Part shown: one piece after another, positions 35,861 to 44,388 of the stretch
Layout: every line of letters starts with the position of its first letter
Position numbering within the stretch: position 1 is the stretch's first letter
DNA from: UBA1858 sp965658595
GTDB taxonomy: Bacteria > Pseudomonadota > Gammaproteobacteria > UBA4575
Direction: 5' to 3'
Assembly (NCBI GenBank): GCA_965658595.1
Contig: CBFHSW010000070.1
Span: 1 to 46,650 of the forward strand
Length of the DNA: 46,650 bases
The notes under the pieces: model-generated
The model's input: the letters and a program-made list of their open reading frames with translations, nothing else
Databases searched by the model: none
What the model was told of the DNA's origin: nothing
Made by a program: the position numbers and the translations under genes

Positions 35861-36952
35861 ATGGAAACACTTACGGTACAACTCAATACACGCTCATACC
35901 CAATCTATATTGGGGAAGATATTCTCGAACGTGACAATCTCATCAGTCAACACATCAAAAGTCAGCGTGTCGTCATTATCAGTAATGAAACGGTTGCACC
36001 TTTATATCTGACACCATTAAAAAATGCTCTCAAGGCATTTGAATGCCATGAGATTATTTTACCTGATGGTGAGCAGTACAAAAACATGCTGACCTTGGAA
36101 ACTATATTTGATGCGCTTTTGGAACAACGCTGTCCACGCGATGCAACCATAGTTGCTCTCGGCGGCGGTGTGATTGGAGATATTACTGGTTTTGCTGCTG
36201 CCTGCTATCAACGTGGCGTCGACTTCATACAAGTCCCGACTACATTATTATCACAAGTGGATTCATCCGTCGGAGGTAAAACAGGCATCAATCATACCCT
36301 GGGTAAAAATATGATCGGGGCATTTTATCAACCGCAATGTGTGATAGCAGATATTCATACACTACAGAGTTTACCCCCACGTGAATTAAGCGCCGGTATA
36401 GCAGAAGTCATTAAATATGGATTATTGGGTGATAAAGATTTTTTTAACTGGCTAGAAAACAATATGTCCAGCCTAATGCAGCTGGATAGTGCTGCCGTGA
36501 CTTATGCCATACAGACTTCATGTCAGTGTAAGGCAGACATCGTTGCCAGCGACGAGCAAGAAAAAAGCGGCCGTCGTGCATTATTGAATTTAGGGCACAC
36601 CTTTGGACATGCTATTGAAACAGGCATGGGCTATGGCACCTGGTTACATGGTGAGGCCGTAGCTTGCGGGATGGCTGTGGCCGCTGAGTTTTCTGCCCGC
36701 TTAGGGTGGTTAGCTGATGATGACGTAGTCAGAATTAAACACGTACTGGAAAGCGCACATCTTCCTGTAGCGATACCACAACAATTAAGTGCAGAACAAA
36801 TGCTAGATTTAATGGCACTCGACAAAAAAGTACAAGCAGGCAAACTTAATCTGATTCTGCTAACAAAAATCGGGGAGGCAGTAATGACTCATGAGTATGA
36901 TCAAGCATTACTATTAGCCATGTTAACTGACTTAACTTCATCAACAAATTAA
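35861..36952 (+). CDS. aroB: 3-dehydroquinate synthase
   Basis: AroB cyclises DAHP to 3-dehydroquinate. The NAD-binding segment GGGVIGDITGFAAACYQRG and the adjacent QVPTTLLSQVDSSVGGKTGIN are diagnostic. The zinc-binding Glu/His set includes LNLGHTFGHAIE and WLHGEAVA. It is 363 aa. It lies 52 bases after aroK and four bases before the dNTPase gene. Confidence 0.97.
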   Translation: METLTVQLNTRSYPIYIGEDILERDNLISQHIKSQRVVIISNETVAPLYLTPLKNALKAFECHEIILPDGEQYKNMLTLETIFDALLEQRCPRDATIVALGGGVIGDITGFAAACYQRGVDFIQVPTTLLSQVDSSVGGKTGINHTLGKNMIGAFYQPQCVIADIHTLQSLPPRELSAGIAEVIKYGLLGDKDFFNWLENNMSSLMQLDSAAVTYAIQTSCQCKADIVASDEQEKSGRRALLNLGHTFGHAIETGMGYGTWLHGEAVACGMAVAAEFSARLGWLADDDVVRIKHVLESAHLPVAIPQQLSAEQMLDLMALDKKVQAGKLNLILLTKIGEAVMTHEYDQALLLAMLTDLTSSTN

Positions 36953-36956
36953 GCCT

Positions 36957-38099
36957 ATGGCCTCCCTGTCACTAGCGCCGTATGCTGTTACACAACAACA
37001 CTCCATAGGACGAGATACGTCCGAGATCTCATGTAATACTCGCTCAGAATTTCAAAGAGATAGAGACCGCATTATTCACTGTACAGCATTCCGACGCTTG
37101 GAATATAAAACTCAGGTCTTTATCAATCATGAAGGGGATTTGTATCGCACTCGTTTAACCCACTCTCTTGAGGTAGCACAGATTGCACGCTCCATTGCTC
37201 GTGCTTTGCTACTGAATGAAGATCTCACAGAAGCCATTGCTCTTGCCCATGATGTCGGTCATACACCATTTGGACATGCAGGACAGGATGCACTCAATCA
37301 TTGCATGCGAGAATATGGTGGCTTCGAACATAATTTTCAGTCTTTACGTGTGGTAGAACATCTAGAAGAAAAGTACCCTGAGTTCGATGGGTTGAATTTA
37401 ATGTTTGATACACGCGAGGGCATACTCAAACATTGCTCATTGAAAAATGCACGACATATGGGCGCTCTGGGTCAACGCTTCATTGATAGAACTCAACCTA
37501 GTCTGGAAGCACAACTGACCAACATTGCCGATGAAATAGCCTATAACAACCATGATGTTGATGACGGTCTGCGTTCCGGTCTAATCTCAATTCAACAGCT
37601 CAGAGAATGCAGCTTATTTGCCTCCCACTTTGAATCTGTTGAGAATCAATATCCCGGCTTATCCGATAAAAGAAAAGCTCAAACTGTGATACGTAACATG
37701 ATAGATCGTTGTGTGACCGATTTAATTGAGACCACTCAAAATAATATTACACAGCAAGAAATAAAAAGTATTGAGGATGTGCGTAACAATAACCAACCAC
37801 TGGCTGGCTTCAGTCCAGAAATAAAAACCCAGATTGTCGAGCTCAAATCATTTCTCCACAGCAACCTCTACCAACATGAACAGGTTGCGGCTATGAGTCT
37901 TAATGCTAAAACAACTATTAGCACTTTATTTGATGGCTTTTTTGAGGACAGCGCCTTACTGCCCCAAGAGCATCAAAAAAAGGCATTACACAAACAACAA
38001 AATCAAGGGGTTGATGGATATGCGCGTGTGATTTCAGACTATATTGCCGGCATGACCGACCGATATGCACAAGCTGAATACCAGCGCTTGAAAACTTAA
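36957..38099 (+). CDS. dGTPase-like deoxynucleoside triphosphate triphosphohydrolase
   Basis: This HD-domain protein hydrolyses dNTPs to nucleoside and triphosphate. FRRLEYKTQVF and DLYRTRLTHSLEVAQIAR lead into the metal-binding AHDVGHTPFGHAGQDAL. DEIAYNNHDVDDGLR supplies the last Asp. The 380-aa size and pattern fit the type 2 (Dgt-like) subfamily rather than E. coli Dgt. It sits between aroB and the DamX-like gene with only four-base gaps on each side, so it belongs to the operon. Confidence 0.92.
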   Translation: MASLSLAPYAVTQQHSIGRDTSEISCNTRSEFQRDRDRIIHCTAFRRLEYKTQVFINHEGDLYRTRLTHSLEVAQIARSIARALLLNEDLTEAIALAHDVGHTPFGHAGQDALNHCMREYGGFEHNFQSLRVVEHLEEKYPEFDGLNLMFDTREGILKHCSLKNARHMGALGQRFIDRTQPSLEAQLTNIADEIAYNNHDVDDGLRSGLISIQQLRECSLFASHFESVENQYPGLSDKRKAQTVIRNMIDRCVTDLIETTQNNITQQEIKSIEDVRNNNQPLAGFSPEIKTQIVELKSFLHSNLYQHEQVAAMSLNAKTTISTLFDGFFEDSALLPQEHQKKALHKQQNQGVDGYARVISDYIAGMTDRYAQAEYQRLKT

Positions 38100-38103
38100 C
38101 TGC

Positions 38104-39021
38104 ATGGCTATCCAGCAACAAACAAGTTCTCTCTCTGTGCAGCAACTCAGAGCATTGGGTTTAAAACACGACCCCTTCTCATCACAAGTCGATGCAGATT
38201 CTCTCTACACAGACAGTCATCTTGAGATGATAGTGAATGTTATCCTGCAATCTCTTAAAGGAAACAATCAATCAATTGTGTTACTTGCTGAACGCGGCTT
38301 GGGAAAAACCACTCTTCTACGCAAAATATTACAACTCACCTATTCAGAATTTAAATCTTGCGCAATTCGTGCTACCGATACTCTTAGCTTTGAGGATGTA
38401 TGTGAGAAATTAAAAACCAAATGGAACGTGGGTGAGTCTTCATCCTCGGCATTAAACCTGAGCATTGAAAACCATCTCATCTGTTATTTAGAGCATCATC
38501 CCAAGTGTTGCTTGATTATTGATGATGCACATAGCATAGACATGGCCTGTCTTACCCAACTGTTTAACCTCAAAAGCCGACTTGATCAAACTCATCCGCA
38601 TTCGCTATTTTTTATTTTTGCGGGTGAAGCAGGCTTGAAACTGAAAATGATTCATTTGGATGAAAACACTGATTGTGACTGTGATCATTATCAAATTAAT
38701 GTGCGCCCGTTAAATCGCCAACAAACCACAGATTACATACAATATCGTATTAATCGTTGCATGATAGAACCTGAGACTTCTGCACAGACCATACTAGACT
38801 CAAGCCTCTGCGATGAAATCTATGCAAAGTCACAGGGTAATTTTGACCAAATACATGCATTAGGTACGGTCTCTTTAAAGCAACGTTTTGAACAACCAAA
38901 CTCATATTCCACATACGACTCACGAGCTCTGACGCAATACTTCTCAAAAAGACTGATTATTGTCCTAGCGCTATTAGTCACCTCTCTGTTGCTTTTATTT
39001 TCACCCTTCGTAAATTTTTAA
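38104..39021 (+). CDS. DamX/ExeA-like ATPase lacking a SPOR domain
   Basis: The N-terminal AAA ATPase domain is of the ExeA/GspA/DamX type: ALGLKHDPFSS, Walker A AERGLGKTTLL, Walker B CCLIIDDAH, and LNRQQTTDYIQYRI. A transmembrane helix (RLIIVLALLVTSLLLLF) follows, and the protein ends four residues later at 305 aa. The DamX-like protein usually found after aroKB continues into the periplasm with a SPOR peptidoglycan-binding domain; none is present here or in the 76 bases that follow. The role in cell division is therefore uncertain. Confidence 0.78.
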   Translation: MAIQQQTSSLSVQQLRALGLKHDPFSSQVDADSLYTDSHLEMIVNVILQSLKGNNQSIVLLAERGLGKTTLLRKILQLTYSEFKSCAIRATDTLSFEDVCEKLKTKWNVGESSSSALNLSIENHLICYLEHHPKCCLIIDDAHSIDMACLTQLFNLKSRLDQTHPHSLFFIFAGEAGLKLKMIHLDENTDCDCDHYQINVRPLNRQQTTDYIQYRINRCMIEPETSAQTILDSSLCDEIYAKSQGNFDQIHALGTVSLKQRFEQPNSYSTYDSRALTQYFSKRLIIVLALLVTSLLLLFSPFVNF

Positions 39022-39097
39022 CCAGCCTGCTGACACACCTATTGACAAGACAAACGCATCCAGTAGCCTCTACTAACATTACATAACACCTTAGCGA

Positions 39098-40771
39098 TTG
39101 ACTATGGCGGGTAAAATCCCACAAACCTTCATTGATCAAGTTGTCAACCAAACAGATATTGTTGATCTCATTGATAGCTACATCGATCTGAAGCCTAAAG
39201 GCAAAGAATATACGGCCTGCTGCCCATTCCATGGAGAAAAAACACCTTCATTCACGGTCAACCGAGAAAAGCAGTTTTATCACTGTTTTGGTTGCGGAGC
39301 GCATGGTACCGCCATAGGCTTTTTGATGGAGCACGAAGGTTTAGAATTTGTTGAAACCATAGAAGTACTCGCTCAACGTCTAGGGTTGGAAGTCAGCTAT
39401 GAAAAAGGCAGTCAAAAAAATGAGGGTTTATCCGACTTATATGCGGCACTAGAAAAGGCCAGTCATTATTATCAGCAACAACTCAGAAAACAACCTGAGG
39501 CAATAGACTATCTAAAGTCTCGCGGTATTACGGGTGCTGTTTCACAGCGTTTTAATATCGGTTTTGCACCACCGGGTTTTGACAACCTCAAAAAACACTT
39601 GGACATAAAACCACCCGTATTCATTAAAGCGGGCTTACTCAGTGAGAAATCACCCACCAAAATCTATGACCGCTTTCGTCATCGCATTATGTTTCCCATC
39701 AAAGATCCTCGCGGACGTGTCATTGCATTTGGTGGACGTGAAATTGATGGTAGTATGCCCAAATATATCAATAGCCCTGAGACTGATTTGTTTCATAAAG
39801 GCAGCACTTTATATGGGCTTTATGAAGCACGCCAAGCTTTAGGCAAAATAAAATCGCTGTTAATTGTAGAAGGCTATATGGATGTTGTAGCGCTCGCCCA
39901 ACACGGCGTGGACAACGCTATCGCTACTCTAGGAACTGCGACCACTAGTCAGAATATTCGCAATCTATTGCGTTACACGTCCAGTTTGATTTTTTGTTTT
40001 GATGGTGACCGAGCTGGTAAAGATGCCGCTTGGAAAGCACTGGAACAAATATTGCCAGAGTATAAAGATGGAATAGACATTCGCTTTGCCTTCATGCCAC
40101 AAGGGGAAGATCCTGATTCCTTGATTCGATCTGCAGGACAGCAGGCATTTCAAGGACATCTTGATAAAGCCTTACCCCTATCTGAATACTTTTTCACTAA
40201 ATTATCGGCAGAGGTCGACACTAGTTCGTTAGACGGAAAAGCAAAACTCGCCAATTTGGCTCAACCACTAATCAGCAAAATCCCAAAAATTGTATTCAGA
40301 GACTTAATGCTGAAAGAACTCAATGTGCGTGTAGGCGCCTCTATTTCCGCTCCTCATGCTGGCTCTAACTCAAGTGCGAATTCGTCTCCCTACTCGATCC
40401 CATCTGGTCAGCAAAAACGCACCCCTAAGTACACCAAAACACGCCTGGCAGTAGCATTATTATTGCGAGAACCTCAACTGGCTGAATACGCACTCGATGA
40501 AGAACAATTAAGCCAGCTACAATCTACACCTGGCATACCACTTCTAATTGAGCTATTAAATATTATTCAAATGGAACCAAGCCTCACCTCAAGTGCTCTA
40601 ATAGAGCGTTTTCATGGTCGAGACGAATACCCAATATTAAAGAAGTTGATCATGTGGGAATTGCCAGACATGAACAATCGAGAGCATTCATTTCGACAAA
40701 CTATGCAGCGTTTTCTTGAAGATATCCGTAAAAAAGAATTTGATGATTTAATCAATTCTGACCTAAGTTAG
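39098..40771 (+). CDS. dnaG: DNA primase
   Basis: DnaG makes RNA primers for replication. The zinc-binding domain is CCPFHGEKTPSF...FYHCFGCGAHG. The TOPRIM domain has LIVEGYMDVVAL with the catalytic Glu and CFDGDRAGKDAAW with the DxD metal site. RFNIGFAPPG and RGRVIAFGGREI are conserved core motifs. A C-terminal helicase-binding region follows; 557 aa is slightly short. rpoD follows after 115 bases. Confidence 0.96.
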   Translation: MTMAGKIPQTFIDQVVNQTDIVDLIDSYIDLKPKGKEYTACCPFHGEKTPSFTVNREKQFYHCFGCGAHGTAIGFLMEHEGLEFVETIEVLAQRLGLEVSYEKGSQKNEGLSDLYAALEKASHYYQQQLRKQPEAIDYLKSRGITGAVSQRFNIGFAPPGFDNLKKHLDIKPPVFIKAGLLSEKSPTKIYDRFRHRIMFPIKDPRGRVIAFGGREIDGSMPKYINSPETDLFHKGSTLYGLYEARQALGKIKSLLIVEGYMDVVALAQHGVDNAIATLGTATTSQNIRNLLRYTSSLIFCFDGDRAGKDAAWKALEQILPEYKDGIDIRFAFMPQGEDPDSLIRSAGQQAFQGHLDKALPLSEYFFTKLSAEVDTSSLDGKAKLANLAQPLISKIPKIVFRDLMLKELNVRVGASISAPHAGSNSSANSSPYSIPSGQQKRTPKYTKTRLAVALLLREPQLAEYALDEEQLSQLQSTPGIPLLIELLNIIQMEPSLTSSALIERFHGRDEYPILKKLIMWELPDMNNREHSFRQTMQRFLEDIRKKEFDDLINSDLS

Positions 40772-40846
40772 GCTTTTGTCACCTAGTTGCGGGTATTTAT
40801 ACCCTATACATCTCATTTGGTAGGTGTGTGATATGAGAAAAACGAT

Positions 40847-40852
40847 TATAAT
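40847..40852 (+). promoter_or_regulatory. Candidate -10 box upstream of rpoD
   Basis: A perfect TATAAT lies 35 bases before the rpoD start, in the dnaG-rpoD gap. No convincing -35 box is present at 16-18 bases. It could give a secondary promoter for rpoD alone. Confidence 0.25.
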
Positions 40853-40886
40853 GAGAGGTTTAACCCAATAATTCATTTATATCTCT

Positions 40887-42725
40887 ATGGAACCAGAATC
40901 TACTAACGAACAACAAAATCAAGGTTACAGCCTTAAGAACTTGATTGCTAAAGGTAAGGAACAGGGTTACCTCACCTATGCCGAGGTGAACGACCACCTG
41001 CCCAATTCAATTGTAGATCCTGAGCAGATCGAAGATATCATCAGCATGATCAACGACATGGGTATAGTCGTGCATGAACAAGCACCTGATGAGCAATCCT
41101 TATTGATGTCTGAAACCGCCGCCACAGATGAAGATGTGGCGGAAGAAGCGGCCGCCGCATTAGCCTCTGTCGATAGTGAATTTGGTAGAACCACCGACCC
41201 CGTACGTATGTATATGCGTGAAATGGGCACCGTCAATTTGTTGACGCGTGAAGGTGAGATTAAAATTGCTAAGCGTATTGAAGAGGGGCTCGCTCAAGTT
41301 TTACTTGCGATAGGCCACTATCCGCGCTCAATTGAACAGTTATTACTTCTATATGCAAAAGTAGAAGGCGAAGAAATGCGCCTCACTGATTTAATCACGG
41401 GATTTATAGATCCAGATGCAGAAGATGAAATTTCCACTCCTACGGTTATCAATCAAGCTGACAGCAACAATCAAGATGATAAAGATGATGACGAAGAAGA
41501 GGAGGAAGTAGACACAGGGCCAGATCCAGAAGAGGCTCGTGAGCACTTTGAAGAACTTGCTGCTTTGTACAAAAAATCACAATCAGCGACGGTACAAAAA
41601 AGTCCCAAGAAATTGCTTGAGGCAAGAACAGCAGTTGCTGAGTACTTCATGCGCTTAAAGCTGAATCAAAAAATTATCGATGCACTAACAGCTAATCTAA
41701 GAACTACCGTCGAAGGCATCCGTAATCATGAACGCTTAATCATGGCGTTATGTGTCAATTACTCAGGTATGCCAAAGAAAAACTTTGTTGAGTCTTTTAC
41801 TGAAAATGCGACCAACAGCGAATGGATAGCTGATGTCATCAAGAAGAAATCAAAATTCTCTGAAGCGCTACTCGAAGTTCAAGAAGAAGTAGTCAAAGAA
41901 CAGAATAAACTAGGCGTGATTCAAACCAACTCTAAACTCACCATTGCTGAGATAAAAGAGATCAATCGCCGCATGTCCATTGGTGAAGCAAAAGCACGCC
42001 GTGCCAAGAAAGAAATGGTGGAAGCTAATTTACGACTGGTGATTTCCATTGCCAAAAAATATACCAATCGCGGACTGCAATTCTTAGACCTTATTCAAGA
42101 GGGTAATATCGGCCTTATGAAGGCTGTGGATAAATTTGAATATCGTCGTGGCTATAAATTCTCAACCTATGCGACATGGTGGATTCGACAAGCGATCACA
42201 CGATCAATCGCTGATCAAGCACGCACTATTCGTATTCCGGTGCACATGATTGAGACTATCAATAAACTTAATCGTATCTCACGTCAGATGTTGCAAGAGA
42301 TGGGACGAGAAGCCACACCTGAAGAATTGGCTGAGCGCATGGAGATGCCTGAGGATAAAGTGCGTAAAGTGCTTAAGATTGCCAAAGAGCCTATCTCTAT
42401 GGAAACGCCCATTGGTGATGATGAAGATTCTCATCTAGGTGACTTTATTGAAGATGCCAATATAGAATCTCCAGTGGAAGCTGCCTCCGGTGTTGGCCTG
42501 AGTGAAGCAACACGTGAAATACTTGCCTCACTGACACCACGAGAAGCAAAAGTATTAAGGATGCGTTTTGGTATTGATATGAATACTGATCATACTCTAG
42601 AAGAAGTTGGCAAACAGTTTGACGTAACACGCGAACGCATACGTCAAATCGAAGCTAAAGCTTTACGTAAACTTCGTCACCCAACTCGTTCAGAGCAGTT
42701 ACGTAGTTTCTTGGAACTGGAATAA
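40887..42725 (+). CDS. rpoD: RNA polymerase primary sigma factor RpoD (sigma-70)
   Basis: This is the housekeeping sigma factor. Region 1.1 is at the N-terminus, followed by DPVRMYMREMGTVNLLTREGE (region 1.2, split here by its turn), an acidic non-conserved region with a run of Asp/Glu around residues 197-210, then region 2 FLDLIQEGNIGLMKAV and YKFSTYATWWIRQAI, and region 4 HTLEEVGKQFDVTRERIRQIE. It is 612 aa. No strong ribosome site is seen before the ATG. A hairpin and then a CAU tRNA gene follow. Confidence 0.97.
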   Translation: MEPESTNEQQNQGYSLKNLIAKGKEQGYLTYAEVNDHLPNSIVDPEQIEDIISMINDMGIVVHEQAPDEQSLLMSETAATDEDVAEEAAAALASVDSEFGRTTDPVRMYMREMGTVNLLTREGEIKIAKRIEEGLAQVLLAIGHYPRSIEQLLLLYAKVEGEEMRLTDLITGFIDPDAEDEISTPTVINQADSNNQDDKDDDEEEEEVDTGPDPEEAREHFEELAALYKKSQSATVQKSPKKLLEARTAVAEYFMRLKLNQKIIDALTANLRTTVEGIRNHERLIMALCVNYSGMPKKNFVESFTENATNSEWIADVIKKKSKFSEALLEVQEEVVKEQNKLGVIQTNSKLTIAEIKEINRRMSIGEAKARRAKKEMVEANLRLVISIAKKYTNRGLQFLDLIQEGNIGLMKAVDKFEYRRGYKFSTYATWWIRQAITRSIADQARTIRIPVHMIETINKLNRISRQMLQEMGREATPEELAERMEMPEDKVRKVLKIAKEPISMETPIGDDEDSHLGDFIEDANIESPVEAASGVGLSEATREILASLTPREAKVLRMRFGIDMNTDHTLEEVGKQFDVTRERIRQIEAKALRKLRHPTRSEQLRSFLELE

Positions 42726-42738
42726 AATTTATCCCCCC

Positions 42739-42769
42739 ATAGCATATTAATACCCTATTAATATGCTAT
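42739..42769 (+). terminator. AT-rich 14-bp perfect hairpin after rpoD
   Basis: ATAGCATATTAATA-CCC-TATTAATATGCTAT is a perfect 14-bp inverted repeat beginning 14 bases after the rpoD stop. It lacks a downstream T-run. It may mark the 3' end of the rpoD mRNA, or be a protein-binding palindrome beside the tRNA promoter. Confidence 0.5.
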
Positions 42770-42808
42770 ATATATGATGAAATAAATAACGCATCAAACA
42801 CACTATTA

Positions 42809-42885
42809 GGGCCTGTAGCTCAGTTGGTTAGAGCAGGGGACTCATAATCCCTTTGTCGTAGGTTCGAGTCCTACCGGGCCCACCA
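42809..42885 (+). tRNA. tRNA with CAU anticodon, probably tRNA-Ile2 (k2C34), otherwise elongator Met
   Basis: The 77 bases fold into a complete cloverleaf: acceptor GGGCCTG/CGGGCCC, D arm GCTC/GAGC, anticodon stem GGGGA/TCCCT with loop CTCATAA, and T arm GTAGG-TTCGAGT-CCTAC; the 3' CCA is encoded. The anticodon is CAU at 42843-42845. C4-G69 and C5-G68 in the acceptor stem are features used by TilS to select tRNA-Ile2 in E. coli, which favours an AUA-reading isoleucine tRNA over elongator methionine. A decayed integrase gene starts 77 bases downstream, so this tRNA is a likely phage or island attachment site. Confidence 0.9.
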
Positions 42886-42961
42886 ATTCATATTCACCGC
42901 ATAATTCTATAGTACTGATTAGCTTAAGTTTTTAACTTGCTGCTATGAGGTATGTTAGACA

Positions 42962-43606
42962 ATGCGGAAGACAATCAGTAATCCACCCTATACTTTTACT
43001 AAGCGCGGCATCTATTACTTCACTCGTTTAGTTCCACTGAACATTCGTCATCACTATAAACAACCAAGAATTGTTTAGTCACTCAGAGCACGCTCAAGGA
43101 AAGACGCAGCAAAACATTCAAAGTCATTCACATACAACTAGATATTTACTGATCAGAACTTAGAATTAATCAGCATGATATCCCCTGCTCTAGCTTTCTA
43201 TTAAGTCAGCTCACTGTGAAGTCACGCGACTCATGGCAAATGCCATATGTTCATACAGCCACATAGGCGCAGACTACATAAAACTAGAAGTTCTGAACGA
43301 GTCATCCCATTGGTGTGCGCATCACTCTGGTCAGCACAAAGAATTAAACAGAATGTTACTGGAGAATATTGTTTTCCACATTACACCAAAAACGATAGAA
43401 CCAATGTTAACAGTGCCAGCGCAGCATTGAATAAGTGGATAAAGGTATTAACTAAGCATAAAGACAATACAATTCACGGTTTGAGGTACGTACTTGATGA
43501 CAGATTACGTGCTGATGACCAAGGCTGTCAGCAGGTGAATCATATTGTGCAGGATAGACTTTATCGAAGTAACAGGAAGGGTTTGCTAGCAATGCTTAAA
43601 TTATAG
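42962..43606 (+). pseudogene. Tyrosine recombinase (phage integrase), decayed
   Basis: From an ATG at 42962 the frame reads NPPYTFTKRGIYYFTRLVP, an integrase N-terminal domain, to a TAG at 43076. The same frame continues after this stop as SLRARSRKDAAKHSKSF, to further stops at 43139 and 43202. From about 43247, still in that frame, it reads SSERVIPLVCASLWSAQR, TGEYCFPHYTK, SASAALNKW and HGLRYVLDDRLRA, the catalytic HxxR region. The middle of the protein, with the first catalytic Arg, is missing, and no nucleophilic Tyr context is recognisable at the end. The gene is clearly inactive. Its position beside the tRNA 3' end fits tRNA-targeted integration. Confidence 0.82.
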
Positions 43607-43683
43607 TACTCTGAGATCACTGAGTGTGTGCCTTTCATGCCACCTAATTATTCTCTAAGATAAACAATAGAGGAGAACAAATT

Positions 43684-43893
43684 ATGAAACTTAATAAAGA
43701 CAACCTACTTGGCTTCAGTAATGGAGCAGCTCTACAAAAACCGATGATTGGTGGTAAAAGCCCACAAATTGAAATTGACGATGATATGCTACAGGTAGAT
43801 TTTCAGGATGATTTAGATTCTGATGAAATGAGTAATATAGCTGATAATACTGGACAAACAGATTCGGACAATTCAGAAATCGCCCAACCCTAA
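43684..43893 (+). CDS. Small acidic protein of unknown function (69 aa)
   Basis: An ideal AGAGGAG ribosome site eight bases upstream makes this a credible gene. The N-terminus, MKLNKDNLLGFSNGAALQKP, is followed by MIGGKSP and then a strongly acidic tail rich in Asp, Glu, Ser and Asn. There is no signal peptide or membrane segment. A Gly-Gly at residues 23-24 after a 22-residue leader-like segment recalls double-glycine leaders, but nothing else supports a secreted peptide. It is coupled to a small membrane protein gene four bases downstream. I do not recognise the family. Confidence 0.55.
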   Translation: MKLNKDNLLGFSNGAALQKPMIGGKSPQIEIDDDMLQVDFQDDLDSDEMSNIADNTGQTDSDNSEIAQP

Positions 43894-43896
43894 GCC

Positions 43897-44058
43897 ATGA
43901 ATACGAGTCAACGTGCACTAGCATGGATAGCTTTATCTGTCATTAATTGGATCGCATTAGTCCCAGTTACGTTTGGTTCAATACAAGATACTGAGGTCAT
44001 TATTTGGTTTGCTATAACTACCTTGTTGGGTTTCTTTCTATTTAGAACAAAGAAATAG
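43897..44058 (+). CDS. Small two-helix membrane protein of unknown function (53 aa)
   Basis: An ATG at 43897, three bases after the preceding stop codon, opens a 53-codon frame. Two hydrophobic segments, LAWIALSVINWIALVPVTF and VIIWFAITTLLGFFLF, are joined by a short acidic loop; the C-terminus is basic (RTKK). Coupling to the upstream acidic protein suggests that they act together. No family is recognised. Confidence 0.5.
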   Translation: MNTSQRALAWIALSVINWIALVPVTFGSIQDTEVIIWFAITTLLGFFLFRTKK

Positions 44059-44388
44059 TCATAACCATTGTAACGATCGGACTGTTAAGAATGTTGCTAA
44101 GATGGAACAGACTAGCTTCATGACTTCATCCCAAGTGTTGATAAGATGCATGAAACTGTCTCTTTGCTACAAGCAACGACAGCCGCTATGTCACTAATTC
44201 TTGCCATAAGTTTATTACTATCAGAGTCTATGCATTCTTCGATAGTTCACCTGATTCTCTCTTTTTGAGTGTTCAGTTGTAAGTCTTGGAGAGACTTTTA
44301 TATTTAAGAGCTCTCATATGTTCATACTGTATGACTTTGTGATCTAAGTTATTTTTCTCTACTCTGCCATAAATAAATTTGCAGCTGT
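44059..44388. other. 330-base gap without a convincing gene
   Basis: No long frame exists on either strand. On the minus strand an open stretch from 44246 to 44121 reads RISDIAAVVACSKETVSCILSTLG, which resembles a helix-turn-helix of the Crp type, but it lacks a gene around it and is probably a relic or chance. Together with the integrase pseudogene this looks like decaying accessory DNA. Confidence 0.4.

Noticed and set aside
43233..43430. Alternative plus-strand frame overlapping the integrase relic
   Set aside because: It runs in another frame across DNA whose integrase-like reading is clear (SSERVIPLV, HGLR), so it is a shadow.
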